Below are positions 56,306-64,000 of a stretch of 64,000 nucleotides of DNA, one piece after another. How positions within the stretch are numbered: position 1 is the stretch's first letter; every line of letters starts with the position of its first letter. The notes under the pieces are model-generated. The model had not been told where the DNA came from and did no database searches. It saw only the letters and a list, made by a program, of their open reading frames with translations. This DNA is from Scedosporium boydii (lineage: Eukaryota; Ascomycota; Sordariomycetes; Microascales; Microascaceae): NCBI GenBank assembly GCA_002221725.1, contig NJFT01000025.1, positions 124,001 to 188,000 of the forward strand, written 5' to 3'. The position numbers and the translations under genes are program-made.

Positions 56306-57763
56306 CTTGTCGGTTGAGGTGCCGACCACGCGTACGTGTCCCAATCTGTCGTCACTGGAATATTGTTTCCGTGGATTATCTCTGGCTCATAGCGAGAGGT
56401 GAGGCTGCGCGTATCGAGAGGGCAGCGTTGGGGGATACGGGGCAGGATGGGTGATATCCCCACACGGTAGGCGACCACCAGGTGTTAGGTTATAGATAGA
56501 TACGGACGTGTGGTACGGGTAAAGTGCGACAGGTGGGTATGGCGCGAAGCAGGGCTGGGGATATGCGACTAGAATAAACGGCTAGGGATTGGCTCGAGTG
56601 GCTGGAACAAGAACGTGATCGTTGGGTTGGTAGGGAATGGGAAGTCGCGATCGGAGACGATGAATTACTACTATTTCGGGAACCTCAGTCGGAATCTAAT
56701 TTTTTTCGGCGGAGGGGGGGACCCGGAGGCGCGGCGCAACTCGCGAAATGGCGAGCGAGCGTGGGGTGAAGGCCAAAAACTTCCAAGTCCTCCAAAGGGG
56801 GGCGACGACGAAAAAAAAATAAGGGCGAATGTCGAAGGTGTCAAAAAATTTCGCCGCCTTGGGGAGCCGAGATTGGCGCGTGGCGGTGATTTTCTTGGAC
56901 GGATGCGCGACAAAATCGCGTGGGAATGGTTTTTTGGCGAGATTTGAGATGGGATTGATGGCAGCTCGAAGGACCTTGCGATTTTCGATGCGCGGTCGGC
57001 GGTTGATGATGGGGGAAGTGAAGAACCACAACGAACAAGATTCAGCGTGATGGTTGGTGCGGTCTGCAAATACGCGAGCCACAGTAATTTCCAGCACGAG
57101 CAAAGGCAGAGTCCAAAAAATAGGGAAAAGCACTGTTTTGATGACTAAGGCGTTCAGCGCCTCTGATTTGGTGCCACTGTGAGAGGACAACACGCTAAAA
57201 TTCGCAAATTCACGTCGTGGAAAAGGCGTCGCTTCATTATTAATAATCTTCAATTGTATTCAATTATACGGTATTGGTCTGGAAGGTACGAAGTACTTTC
57301 GTACGTCAGCCAGTGTGGCCTAGTTTTGTGGCATCCACTGAGACTCAAACTGCTGCCGACTTTATACAAGGTTGCCAAGTTGACATGACCGAGAGAGGGC
57401 GACTCTCTTATTGTTTGTCCAAGTCGCCGGTGGAGGATCAAGCGTAGTGGCTAACTAAATGCATCGTCCCGCTCAATTTCAAGGGCATTCGTGGACCTCG
57501 ACGCAAAGGAAAATCGAACGAATGAATTCCCCTTCGAGATCTCCCATCCGAGATAAGTTGCCCGCCAACACCTACTACTAGTGTACTACAAAATGTACCG
57601 TCGCTTCGCTGGTGAGAGCACACCACAGCTTTCCCCAAACCTAGTGTAAGTTAACGGCGCTAGGCATGGGCAGACACAAAGGTCCTTCGGAAACTCGCGC
57701 GCGAGTAAGGTCGCAAGTAATTTAGCGTATAATAGAATGCAAAGAGCAGAGAGGAACATGGTT
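56306..57763. other. Intergenic region: promoter of the remodeller gene and WDR70 3' UTR
   Basis: This 1.46-kb stretch lies between two minus-strand genes. It contains purine-rich sequence near 56700-56830 (pyrimidine-rich on the transcribed sense, a likely promoter tract) and one exact TACGAAGTA motif at 57287-57295, followed by a second TTCGTAC half-copy. No gene is supported. Confidence 0.55.
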
Positions 57764-59488
57764 TCACCTCTTTACTTTCTTCTTCTCTGGACCCTCCTCT
57801 TCCTCATCACTCAGTTCCCGATACTGAGTCTCCGGCTGCGTCCCCTGCCACGCCTTGGTAAACATGGGATCTTTCTTTGCGATCTCGGCATACTTGAGCA
57901 ACGCCTCGCGGGGATCTTCATGTAGCATGCGAGCGAGTGGAATGTTTTCGGCAATGCGCTTCTCGTCCGGCGCGTTCTTCATGAACGGCGTCTGCTGCGG
58001 GATATGCGGCCGCCGGGGATCCTTTGACTTCCCGATTCCCTTGGCGCCCGTCTTCCTCGATCCGGGGAGGATGCCACCAGGGCTTATAATAGCGTCGGCA
58101 GACAAGCCCGCGGTTTGATCCATGGTGAAGGCGGGATTGTCGTCGACATGGCGCTTCTTCGGCGCCCGGGACATGGACTCTACGGCACCGCGGGACGACA
58201 GGGTCGGGTGGAAAAGAACATGCGTCTCTGCGTTTGCAGAACCTGTAACGATCTGGTTAAGTTTGGGGTGCCAGTCAACCGCAATGAGGGGAGAACCAGG
58301 TGTTACTGGCGTCACCAGTTCGGGTCGTAGATTGGCAGGGTTCAGGATGTGTAGGTCTCCGGTGGACGAGCCAGTAATTATGCTGGTCGACGCTGGCGAA
58401 TACTTTATGACGGACATGGGGTAATGGTCCGAGGTTGACGGGTGGGAAACGGTGACCAGTGGCTCCTTGAACTTGCGAGTATCCCAGAGCTTTATCGTGT
58501 CATCACCTCCCCTTGTGACCACCATTCTCCCATCTGAAGAAATATCAAGCCCACCCGTCCAAGTATTAGGTTTGTGGGCAGCCTGGATCTCGCCAGCCGG
58601 TCGCGTGAAAGGGCCGTTGCCGCTATACATGACAAGCGTTCCATCTAGAGCAGCCGCGACAATAATGTTATTACCGCCCTGGGCCTGTGAACTCCAGGCG
58701 GCAGCCGTCATGCGAGTCCTGCCACCAGCTCCGGGGGCCTTTGACTTGAAAACAATTATGTCTTTCTGCTTGCGTTTGTTGTTGATATCCCAAATGCGCA
58801 GGGTGCTATCGGTACCCGCCGTCAAGCAGAGGTTCTTATCCGAGGGATGCCACGTTCCTGTGGTTATCTCGGAGATGTGGCCCTTCGTGTTGTGCATGTC
58901 TCTGAGATACATGTCTCCCTTGACGAATTCGGTGACGATGTCGCCATCTCGCGATAAAATTTTGGCTTGGGGGTGCGCAGATATGCAGAGGAAAACGCTT
59001 CCTGACAGGTGGTTAAACTCGACATGGTAGATGGGATGCGACTCGGCGCTGGCGGCAGCTCGTTTCGACTCGTACGGATCGACACTTCGGAAAGCGCGTA
59101 GTGTAGTCGGGGTCATGGCGGCGAAGTCGTGAAACTTGAGAGTGCAGTCAATGGACCCAGTAATTAACCGGCCGCCAGATGGATCGAGTGATACCGTAGT
59201 TACCGCTCGATCGTGCGTCTTGAGCACCATCTCGTGCGTCACTGGGTATTCATCGTCTTCATCTTCGTCAGAGGAGGACTCGTCGCTTTCGCTATCCGAG
59301 TCGCTCACGGCTTTTTTCTTGTCTTGGGATTCCCGCACAGAAACTATTCTTCGGCATCGTTCGATCTGGGCCGCCACGTCCGGTCCTTTTGTTGTGGTGC
59401 CAAACGACTTGGGGAGAAAAGCTTGGAGGTCGTCGTCTTCGGCCAGTTCGAGTCGTTGCACGCCTACGTCCGAGTCGGAATCCCCCAT
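57764..59488 (-). CDS. wdr70: WD40-repeat protein WDR70 family
   Basis: WDR70 proteins are nuclear WD40 proteins; the fission yeast and human members promote histone H2B ubiquitination and DNA end resection with CRL4. This single-exon gene encodes 574 residues. An acidic Ser-rich stretch (SDSDSESDESSSDEDEDDEY) precedes the propeller. WD repeats occupy about residues 85-445, with strands such as GRLITGSIDCTLKFHDF, LCLTAGTDSTLRIWDINN and RMVVTRGGDDTIKLWDTRKF. Family-specific C-terminal blocks include DPRRPHIPQQTPF, then DEKRIAENIPLARML and DPREALLKYAEIAKKDPMFT. These go beyond a generic WD40 protein and support WDR70. The C-terminus is basic (EKKKVKR), a likely nuclear signal. Start MGDSDSDVG at 59488. 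Confidence 0.88.
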   Translation of the reverse strand: MGDSDSDVGVQRLELAEDDDLQAFLPKSFGTTTKGPDVAAQIERCRRIVSVRESQDKKKAVSDSDSESDESSSDEDEDDEYPVTHEMVLKTHDRAVTTVSLDPSGGRLITGSIDCTLKFHDFAAMTPTTLRAFRSVDPYESKRAAASAESHPIYHVEFNHLSGSVFLCISAHPQAKILSRDGDIVTEFVKGDMYLRDMHNTKGHISEITTGTWHPSDKNLCLTAGTDSTLRIWDINNKRKQKDIIVFKSKAPGAGGRTRMTAAAWSSQAQGGNNIIVAAALDGTLVMYSGNGPFTRPAGEIQAAHKPNTWTGGLDISSDGRMVVTRGGDDTIKLWDTRKFKEPLVTVSHPSTSDHYPMSVIKYSPASTSIITGSSTGDLHILNPANLRPELVTPVTPGSPLIAVDWHPKLNQIVTGSANAETHVLFHPTLSSRGAVESMSRAPKKRHVDDNPAFTMDQTAGLSADAIISPGGILPGSRKTGAKGIGKSKDPRRPHIPQQTPFMKNAPDEKRIAENIPLARMLHEDPREALLKYAEIAKKDPMFTKAWQGTQPETQYRELSDEEEEGPEKKKVKR

Positions 59489-59948
59489 GATGGACGCCTG
59501 GGGTATCGTGGAACGAGTGAAGGGAGGTTGGGAGGAGGTTTGTTGGTCAGAGGTGGGGGTTCTTATTTTTCAAATGGGATGATGTTGCAAACATAAAAGA
59601 GCAGCGAGCTAGTGTTGCGGGAGTTCTTTCAAAGCTGTCTTGGGACCGCTGGCGATCAATTGATATATCGATATTTCCCCCACGCGGTTGTGCCTTACTT
59701 CATCAAAGTTTCACCCACAGTTGCCAGCACCATGTCGCCCCGGCCGATTATGCACGCAATAAACGACGTCAATAAATCCGCTTGGCCAGACAATATATCG
59801 CCTGATTGATTAATCACATGTATCTAGCAGTTCCCGCCGCCTTAACATTGATCTCCTTGAAGGGAAACACTGCTCGGCTCTGTGGATACGCCTAGCAAGC
59901 GAATAGAACCTCAGCTCGAAACGGATTTTCTTTCCTTTCGAAAATTAG
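59489..59948. other. Intergenic region: WDR70 promoter and dioxygenase 3' UTR
   Basis: A 460-bp spacer between two minus-strand genes with no supportable gene. Confidence 0.55.
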
Positions 59949-60917
59949 CTACGCCCGAACGGCCTCCCCAAGCTTCTTAGCTTGCAGTCGCTCAAGCTCC
60001 TCCTGCTTTATCCTTTCCTGAATCCTAACTCTTTCAGGCACAACGGCCTCCCTTGGCGCCGTAATCTTCCAGCCCTTCAGGCTTTCCTTGCCCAGCGCTT
60101 TCAGCGTGGCCCTCTCAACCAGCGTATAACCGCCGTCAGGGCGATCAAAGCAGAACGGCTCCTTAAGACTAATGGGCGGGTTCGTAATGATGCGAACATT
60201 GCGCAGCGAATTATTCGACGCGGCGTGCAGCATGAGAGGGTGCAGCAGGAAAATATCGCCGCATTCGCCGTGCGTCTCGATGAACTCGGTGCAGCCCTTG
60301 GCGAGCTCGTTGAACCATTCCGTTCCCCGGCTGAAGGGGACCTCGGGGAAGTTGGGGTGGTCTCTGGGATGCATGACGGGGGAGACTCCGGCCGGGTTAT
60401 CGTAGAGGTATTTCGCGACCTTGGGCATCGCCTCGGGGCAGATGTAAGTCCCTCCACCGCCGGGCACAATATCGGTGAAAAGTGGAATCACAAGGAGGCC
60501 CTGTTCCGGGCTGTCGAGATAGTGGACGAAGAAGTCTCCATCTACGTGCCAAAGTCCGAGATCCTGGGGAGGGACAGTCTTTCCTTCTCCCTCCACAGAA
60601 CCGAGATTGATAATGAAGGTGTCCCGCCATTGCTTGGTCCACCCTACGATGCTGTCCTCGCCACCGCAGAGCTCGCATATAGCAGCCCATGCTCTAGGCG
60701 CGAACTCGGCAGCGTTGAACTCGCGGTGGTGAGGCATATGGATGCGTTCCTTGTTCCATGTCGATTTGTCGTTTGGGTCCATACCCAGCCTTGTCCAGAC
60801 ATCGGCAGTTGCCGATTCGGCTTGCTCGCGCGTAAAGCAGTTCTTCAAGTGAAGCCAGCCATGGCTGATAAAATGTTCCTTTTCGGCCTCGGTGAGAGGA
60901 GTTGGTGGTGTGGCCAT
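59949..60917 (-). CDS. Phytanoyl-CoA dioxygenase (PhyH) family protein
   Basis: PhyH proteins are Fe(II)/2-oxoglutarate-dependent oxygenases; the substrate of this fungal member is unknown. This single-exon gene encodes 322 residues from MATPPTPLTEAEKEHFISHG, followed by WLHLKNCF. The iron-binding H-x-D lies in GLWHVDGDFFVHYLD (about residue 122). The distal His is in FLLHPLMLHAASNNSLRNVR, which also carries the Arg that would bind 2-oxoglutarate. The frame continues upstream to a GTG at 61097 through a hydrophobic stretch, but no ATG begins it, so the ATG at 60917 is taken. No clear peroxisomal PTS1 is present; the C-terminus is EAVRA. Pathway cannot be assigned, and neighbours give no hint. 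Confidence 0.87.
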   Translation of the reverse strand: MATPPTPLTEAEKEHFISHGWLHLKNCFTREQAESATADVWTRLGMDPNDKSTWNKERIHMPHHREFNAAEFAPRAWAAICELCGGEDSIVGWTKQWRDTFIINLGSVEGEGKTVPPQDLGLWHVDGDFFVHYLDSPEQGLLVIPLFTDIVPGGGGTYICPEAMPKVAKYLYDNPAGVSPVMHPRDHPNFPEVPFSRGTEWFNELAKGCTEFIETHGECGDIFLLHPLMLHAASNNSLRNVRIITNPPISLKEPFCFDRPDGGYTLVERATLKALGKESLKGWKITAPREAVVPERVRIQERIKQEELERLQAKKLGEAVRA

Positions 60918-62101
60918 GGTAGTGGAGAGAGTGGAAGGATCAAATATATTTAGACTTAGCTTGGGACTGCTCGTAAGTGAGATTGGGAGTAAAGGAGCCA
61001 AGCTTAGCACTAAACTACTACGTGCGGGATCTACAGAGAGGAGAGACAAGACTGAAAGCAGCACAACGAGAACGGCTGGCCACCGAATTATAAACACATC
61101 CTACGAGTTAGAGGCCCCCAACGCCGGAACAAATGGAATCACGACTGCCGCGAGTCCAGGTGCGGGGAAACTGCCCAAAGGCTGGATGAGTCCATCCGGA
61201 GACGTGGGGATGGATGTCATGGCACCTTTGACACCCTAAACCAACAAAATCCGGTTGTTCGCCATCCAGTGGGTTGGGAGAGGAGGTAGGATGCATTGTG
61301 CGCATCTGCAAGCGACTGTAGGTCGATTCGGGGGTCAGAATTATCCGTATCCTTCGGGAAGCCTGCCGAGTTCCCGTTAGCCTTCTGCAGAGGGTCTCGT
61401 GTACGAAGTACAGCCCATCAAGTTGGGACCACGCGTGAGGTGCTTATTCGCTTGGTCAACATCCAGAGAGCGTAAGTTTTACTCCGGATCCCTATAACAG
61501 TTGTCAATGGTCAAATGGTCAAATGGTTCAAATGTTTCTATCCGCTTCTTAAGGGAACAGGGTAATAACCCGGAACCGGCAGCTCTGTTACAGGATAGGC
61601 CATCCAACCTTGGCCTCGAATATGATTTGAGAGGGGAGTGTTTATAGTAGAGCACAGGTATGATCAGATTTATAACAGGAAGTCTTCGTCGCTGGTCTCC
61701 AGCTTGCCGTTACGATGTTGAACAGCGGGTTCAGGTGTGCAGCGCCGTACCCATTGTCTTAATCTAATACATCCGCTGGTGGAGGTGCTTTTTTAGTGGG
61801 GCACTGCAGGTGGCAACATTCAAATTCGATGTTGAAGCTTTCGAGGCGTGGGGCAGTGGCACAGTACAATTGTAAGTACATCAAACCCACAACCTCAACC
61901 CCCCATTCAAACTGAACATCGATGATACATTCAACATTTCGAGGAGACCTACCTGTGTACATCGAAGTGATCTCTAGCACAAATCAATTTTAGCTCTGAA
62001 CATAACATCCCCTCCAAACATCACCTTTCTCTTTTGCTCCCAACATCGAAAACCCAGCCCGACTCGCATCCTACACGACCACACCTTTAAACTTCGCCAC
62101 A
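60918..62101. other. Divergent intergenic region (PhyH-like / swc5)
   Basis: This 1.18-kb region between divergent starts contains one exact TACGAAGTA motif at 61402-61410 and a short tandem repeat at 61504-61534. No gene is supported. Confidence 0.55.
61504..61534 (+). repeat. Short imperfect tandem repeat, unit about TCAAATGG
   Basis: Three to four copies of an 8-base unit, the last with one inserted base, lie in the divergent promoter region. No function is evident. Confidence 0.7.
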
Positions 62102-63199
62102 ATGTCCGCCGACCACCTAATAGACGACGACGAACAATATGCATCCTCAGAAGATTCCGACTTCGCCCCCGACGGCCTCGACACCGCCGACCGCGAATCC
62201 CTAGACTCCGATTCCGAGGCAGAAGGCGATCGAGCCGCCGCGAAAAAGCGCAAAAGGGACGCCGCGGAAAATGTCGCAGAAGACGTGGACCTGCACAACT
62301 CTGGTGACGAGACTGTGATCAAGAAGGGCGAGAGGCGGCGGAAGAAGAAGAAGAAGAAGGAGGGGGAGAAGGCTGAGGATGGCGAGGATGGCGAGGAGGG
62401 TATCGTGATAAAGACGCGTAGTATGCGCGCGGCGGAGTATGTTTCTTTCAACCTGATTTACTTCCCCTACTTTTAGGCTTGTCAGTCTATCCTAACACGA
62501 TTTTTTTTCCTTCTTAACAGAAAAGCGGAGCGAAAGTTTGCTGCGAGCACCGGCCCCGTCACAATCGACGTCGACGCACTATGGGAGCAGATGAAATCCG
62601 GCTCCAGCGCCGGGCCTGCGGTCCCCCAAGCCGAATCTACATCCAAAGACAGCGCCGCCAACCTCCAGAGCGTCCCCGGCCCAGACACCACGGGCGACGC
62701 AAGCGCGAACCTCGCAACCGATGCGCCTCTCGACCCTCCCGACATGATCCGCATCAAGCGGAAATACAACTTCGCCGGCCGAGTCCACACCGAAGAGAAA
62801 CTCGTCCCCCGCGATTCGGCCGAAGCAAAGCTCTATCTCGAGTCGCAAGCCGGAGCACCGTTACCCGACGACGACCCTTCTGCACCTACAAGAAAAGTGC
62901 CCCGGAAAGCCTTCCGTTCTGCCTTCGAGCCGGTCCTCGAACCCTTGCAGCGACGGGGCGATCTCAACCTCGGTGTGTCGGCGAGGCTTGAGGCCAGGGA
63001 CGCACGCGCCAAGAAACTGAATACTGTCGAGAAGAGCAGGATGGACTGGGCTGGGTTCGTGGATAAGGAGGGCATCAAGGATGAGCTGGAGCTGGCGGGC
63101 AGGTCGAAGGGCTCGTATGCCGAGAGGCAAGATTTCTTGGCGAGGAGCGAAGCCAGGAGAGAAGAGGACGCGAGAAGAGCGAGGGTTACCGCAAGGTGA
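62102..63199 (+). CDS. swc5: SWR1 complex subunit Swc5 (BCNT-C domain)
   Basis: Swc5 is needed for the SWR1 complex to exchange H2A-H2B for H2A.Z-H2B in nucleosomes. Exons 62102-62436 and 62521-63199 join at phase 2 (RSMRAAE-KAERKFAAS) across an 84-bp intron, giving 337 residues. The N-terminal 110 residues are acidic with Lys-rich patches (SSEDSDFAPDG, RRKKKKKKEGEKAEDGEDGE), matching the histone-binding acidic tail of the family. A linker holds IRIKRKYNFAGRVHTEEKLV, a conserved box. The C-terminal BCNT-C domain (about 255-330) reads KKLNTVEKSRMDWAGFVDKE, then GIKDELELAGRSKGSYAERQ and DFLARSEAR. These W-x-x-F-V-D and G-Y-x-x-R-x-D-F-L motifs define BCNT. Length is close to yeast Swc5. The start ATG at 62102 follows ACA. 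Confidence 0.94.
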
Positions 63200-63369
63200 T
63201 GAGGGAAACATAGTTTCAAGGAAGAACCGGGCTAGGCCAGTGGTGGGGAAAGAGGACACGGAGTGCTACGATAGTGTTTCAATGATACCCATGAGACGAC
63301 CCCAGAACGGATATACTTTCATGCCAATAGATATATACCGTTGATGCCACCTCTTATCAGTAACCTGTC

Positions 63370-63394
63370 CACACACACACACACACACACACAC
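63370..63394 (+). repeat. (CA)n microsatellite, about 12 units
   Basis: A CA dinucleotide run lies in the 224-bp convergent spacer between swc5 and the GST-kappa gene, so it should fall in a 3' UTR. Its length is likely to vary between strains. Confidence 0.95.
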
Positions 63395-63423
63395 CCGCAC
63401 GCGGATAGCACCCCCTCTCGTAT

Positions 63424-64000
63424 TTACAGCTTCGATCCTTCCTTGCTCCCAGGAGGCAACAACTCAACATCCCGATACGGAAGACCAAGATGCTTATACA
63501 CAAACCCAAACCGATCACTCCCAAAAAACACCTCCTCCACGCCATCCCCGTTCCTAACCACTAGCCACGGCGCCCCAAACGCCCTCTTCTCCAACGCCAC
63601 CTCCGTAGTCTTCTTCAACGCATCCTTAATCTCCTCCGTCTCCGTCCCCTCCATAATTTTCCCCACATCCTCCCCGGAAAACAACTTCGGCTCGCGCGAG
63701 TAATCCCGCCCAGAGCCCGCAAATCCCCGCGGGCACTCCGCAAGCACAGTAGCGAGCTCGTCAGCCTTTGAGACATTGGGATGGGGAGGCGTGAAGAAGG
63801 AGTCGAGGAGGTAGTGCAGTGCCGTGACGTACGTCTCGGCCGGGTAGTGCCGCTTGATGTAGTGCAGGGCACGTTGGGGGATGATGGTTCTGCTGCGGGA
63901 GAAGAAGTTGGGGGGGAAGCGCATGTTGGATTTGCCGACTCGGGCGGCGGTGCGGGCGCCGTCGATGGAGAGGTGCTCGCCTTTGCGGGGGACCATCATG
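63424..64000 (-). CDS. Glutathione S-transferase kappa / DsbA-like protein, 3' part (truncated by window edge)
   Basis: GST-kappa enzymes are thioredoxin-fold transferases related to 2-hydroxychromene-2-carboxylate isomerase, found in mitochondria and peroxisomes. About 191 C-terminal residues are visible. Family features include RALHYIKRHYPAETYVTALH, an inserted helical domain, and EVALEKRAFGAPWLVVRNGD, where the cis-Pro region (GAPW) lies just before a strand. VFFGSDRFGFVYKHLGLPY ends the fold. The N-terminal strand with the catalytic Ser (usual pattern VSPFA or similar) is not present and should lie beyond the right edge. The apparent Met at 63999 is therefore probably internal. No C-terminal peroxisomal signal is certain (SKEGSKL; -SKL is a perfect PTS1). 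The SKL ending strongly suggests peroxisomal import. Confidence 0.85.
   Translation of the reverse strand, partial: MMVPRKGEHLSIDGARTAARVGKSNMRFPPNFFSRSRTIIPQRALHYIKRHYPAETYVTALHYLLDSFFTPPHPNVSKADELATVLAECPRGFAGSGRDYSREPKLFSGEDVGKIMEGTETEEIKDALKKTTEVALEKRAFGAPWLVVRNGDGVEEVFFGSDRFGFVYKHLGLPYRDVELLPPGSKEGSKL

Noticed and set aside
52046..56344. A single 1499-residue open frame for the remodeller gene
   Set aside because: Its first codon is TTG, and two internal segments lack family sequence but have consensus donors, branch sites and acceptors. The spliced 1417-residue model is preferred.
60918..61097. An N-terminal hydrophobic extension of the PhyH-like enzyme
   Set aside because: It would begin at GTG with no ATG, and the family start matches the ATG at 60917.

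Overview
The window is a piece of a filamentous ascomycete (Pezizomycotina) nuclear chromosome, most likely Eurotiomycetes. Protein-coding genes carry short (about 50-130 bp) GT-AG introns with CTAAC/CTGAC-type branch sites. The gene set is fungal: an Ste12 factor with C2H2 fingers (SteA type), a MetR-type bZIP, a CFEM protein, a Cap20/perilipin, a HET-domain protein, RAVE, Sfi1 and RSC subunits. Species cannot be fixed from this sequence alone. Every gene model was built by reading the frames and joining exons by splice sites and phase; none was checked against a database.

Layout, left to right. 1-1210: 5' part of RAVE subunit Rav1 (minus, runs off the left edge). 2099-5140: spindle-pole protein Sfi1 (minus). 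7086-8297: Mo25/HymA (plus). 8838-10550: SWI/SNF-RSC subunit Snf12/Ssr3 (minus). 11090-13680: PDK1-type kinase (minus). 15139-15591: small conserved fungal protein, probably mitochondrial (plus). 15948-17408: MetR/Cys-3 bZIP (minus). 18777-20348: kinetochore CENP-N/Chl4 (plus). 20448-21845: TatD nuclease (minus). 22808-25758: ribonucleotide reductase large subunit (plus). 28605-29503: GPI-type CFEM protein (plus). 30004-31417: pirin with a membrane anchor (minus). 32591-33208: Cap20/perilipin (minus). 33209-43224: a 10-kb stretch with no supportable gene. 43225-45740: Ste12/SteA (plus). 46422-47333: Faf1-like ribosome assembly factor (minus). 47598-47687: intron-containing tRNA-Val(CAC) (minus). 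48602-50842: HET-domain protein (plus). 51845-56305: Sth1/Snf2 remodeller ATPase (minus). 57764-59488: WDR70 (minus). 59949-60917: phytanoyl-CoA dioxygenase-like enzyme (minus). 62102-63199: Swc5 (plus). 63424-64000: GST-kappa (minus, runs off the right edge).

This is mostly ordinary housekeeping and regulatory sequence. Several genes concern chromatin and chromosomes (Snf12, Sth1, Swc5, CENP-N, Sfi1, TatD, RNR), but they do not form an operon-like unit. I found no biosynthetic cluster, transposon, CRISPR array or clearly new multi-gene system.

The most notable non-gene signal is a short near-palindrome, TACGAAGTA/TACTTCGTA. I counted at least 19 exact copies, all outside coding exons, where about 0.5 would be expected by chance. 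Nine of them crowd into 38.4-42.0 kb upstream of steA. The best gene-level signal is an 84-nt in-frame exon of steA: skipping it would fuse two zinc fingers into one intact finger.
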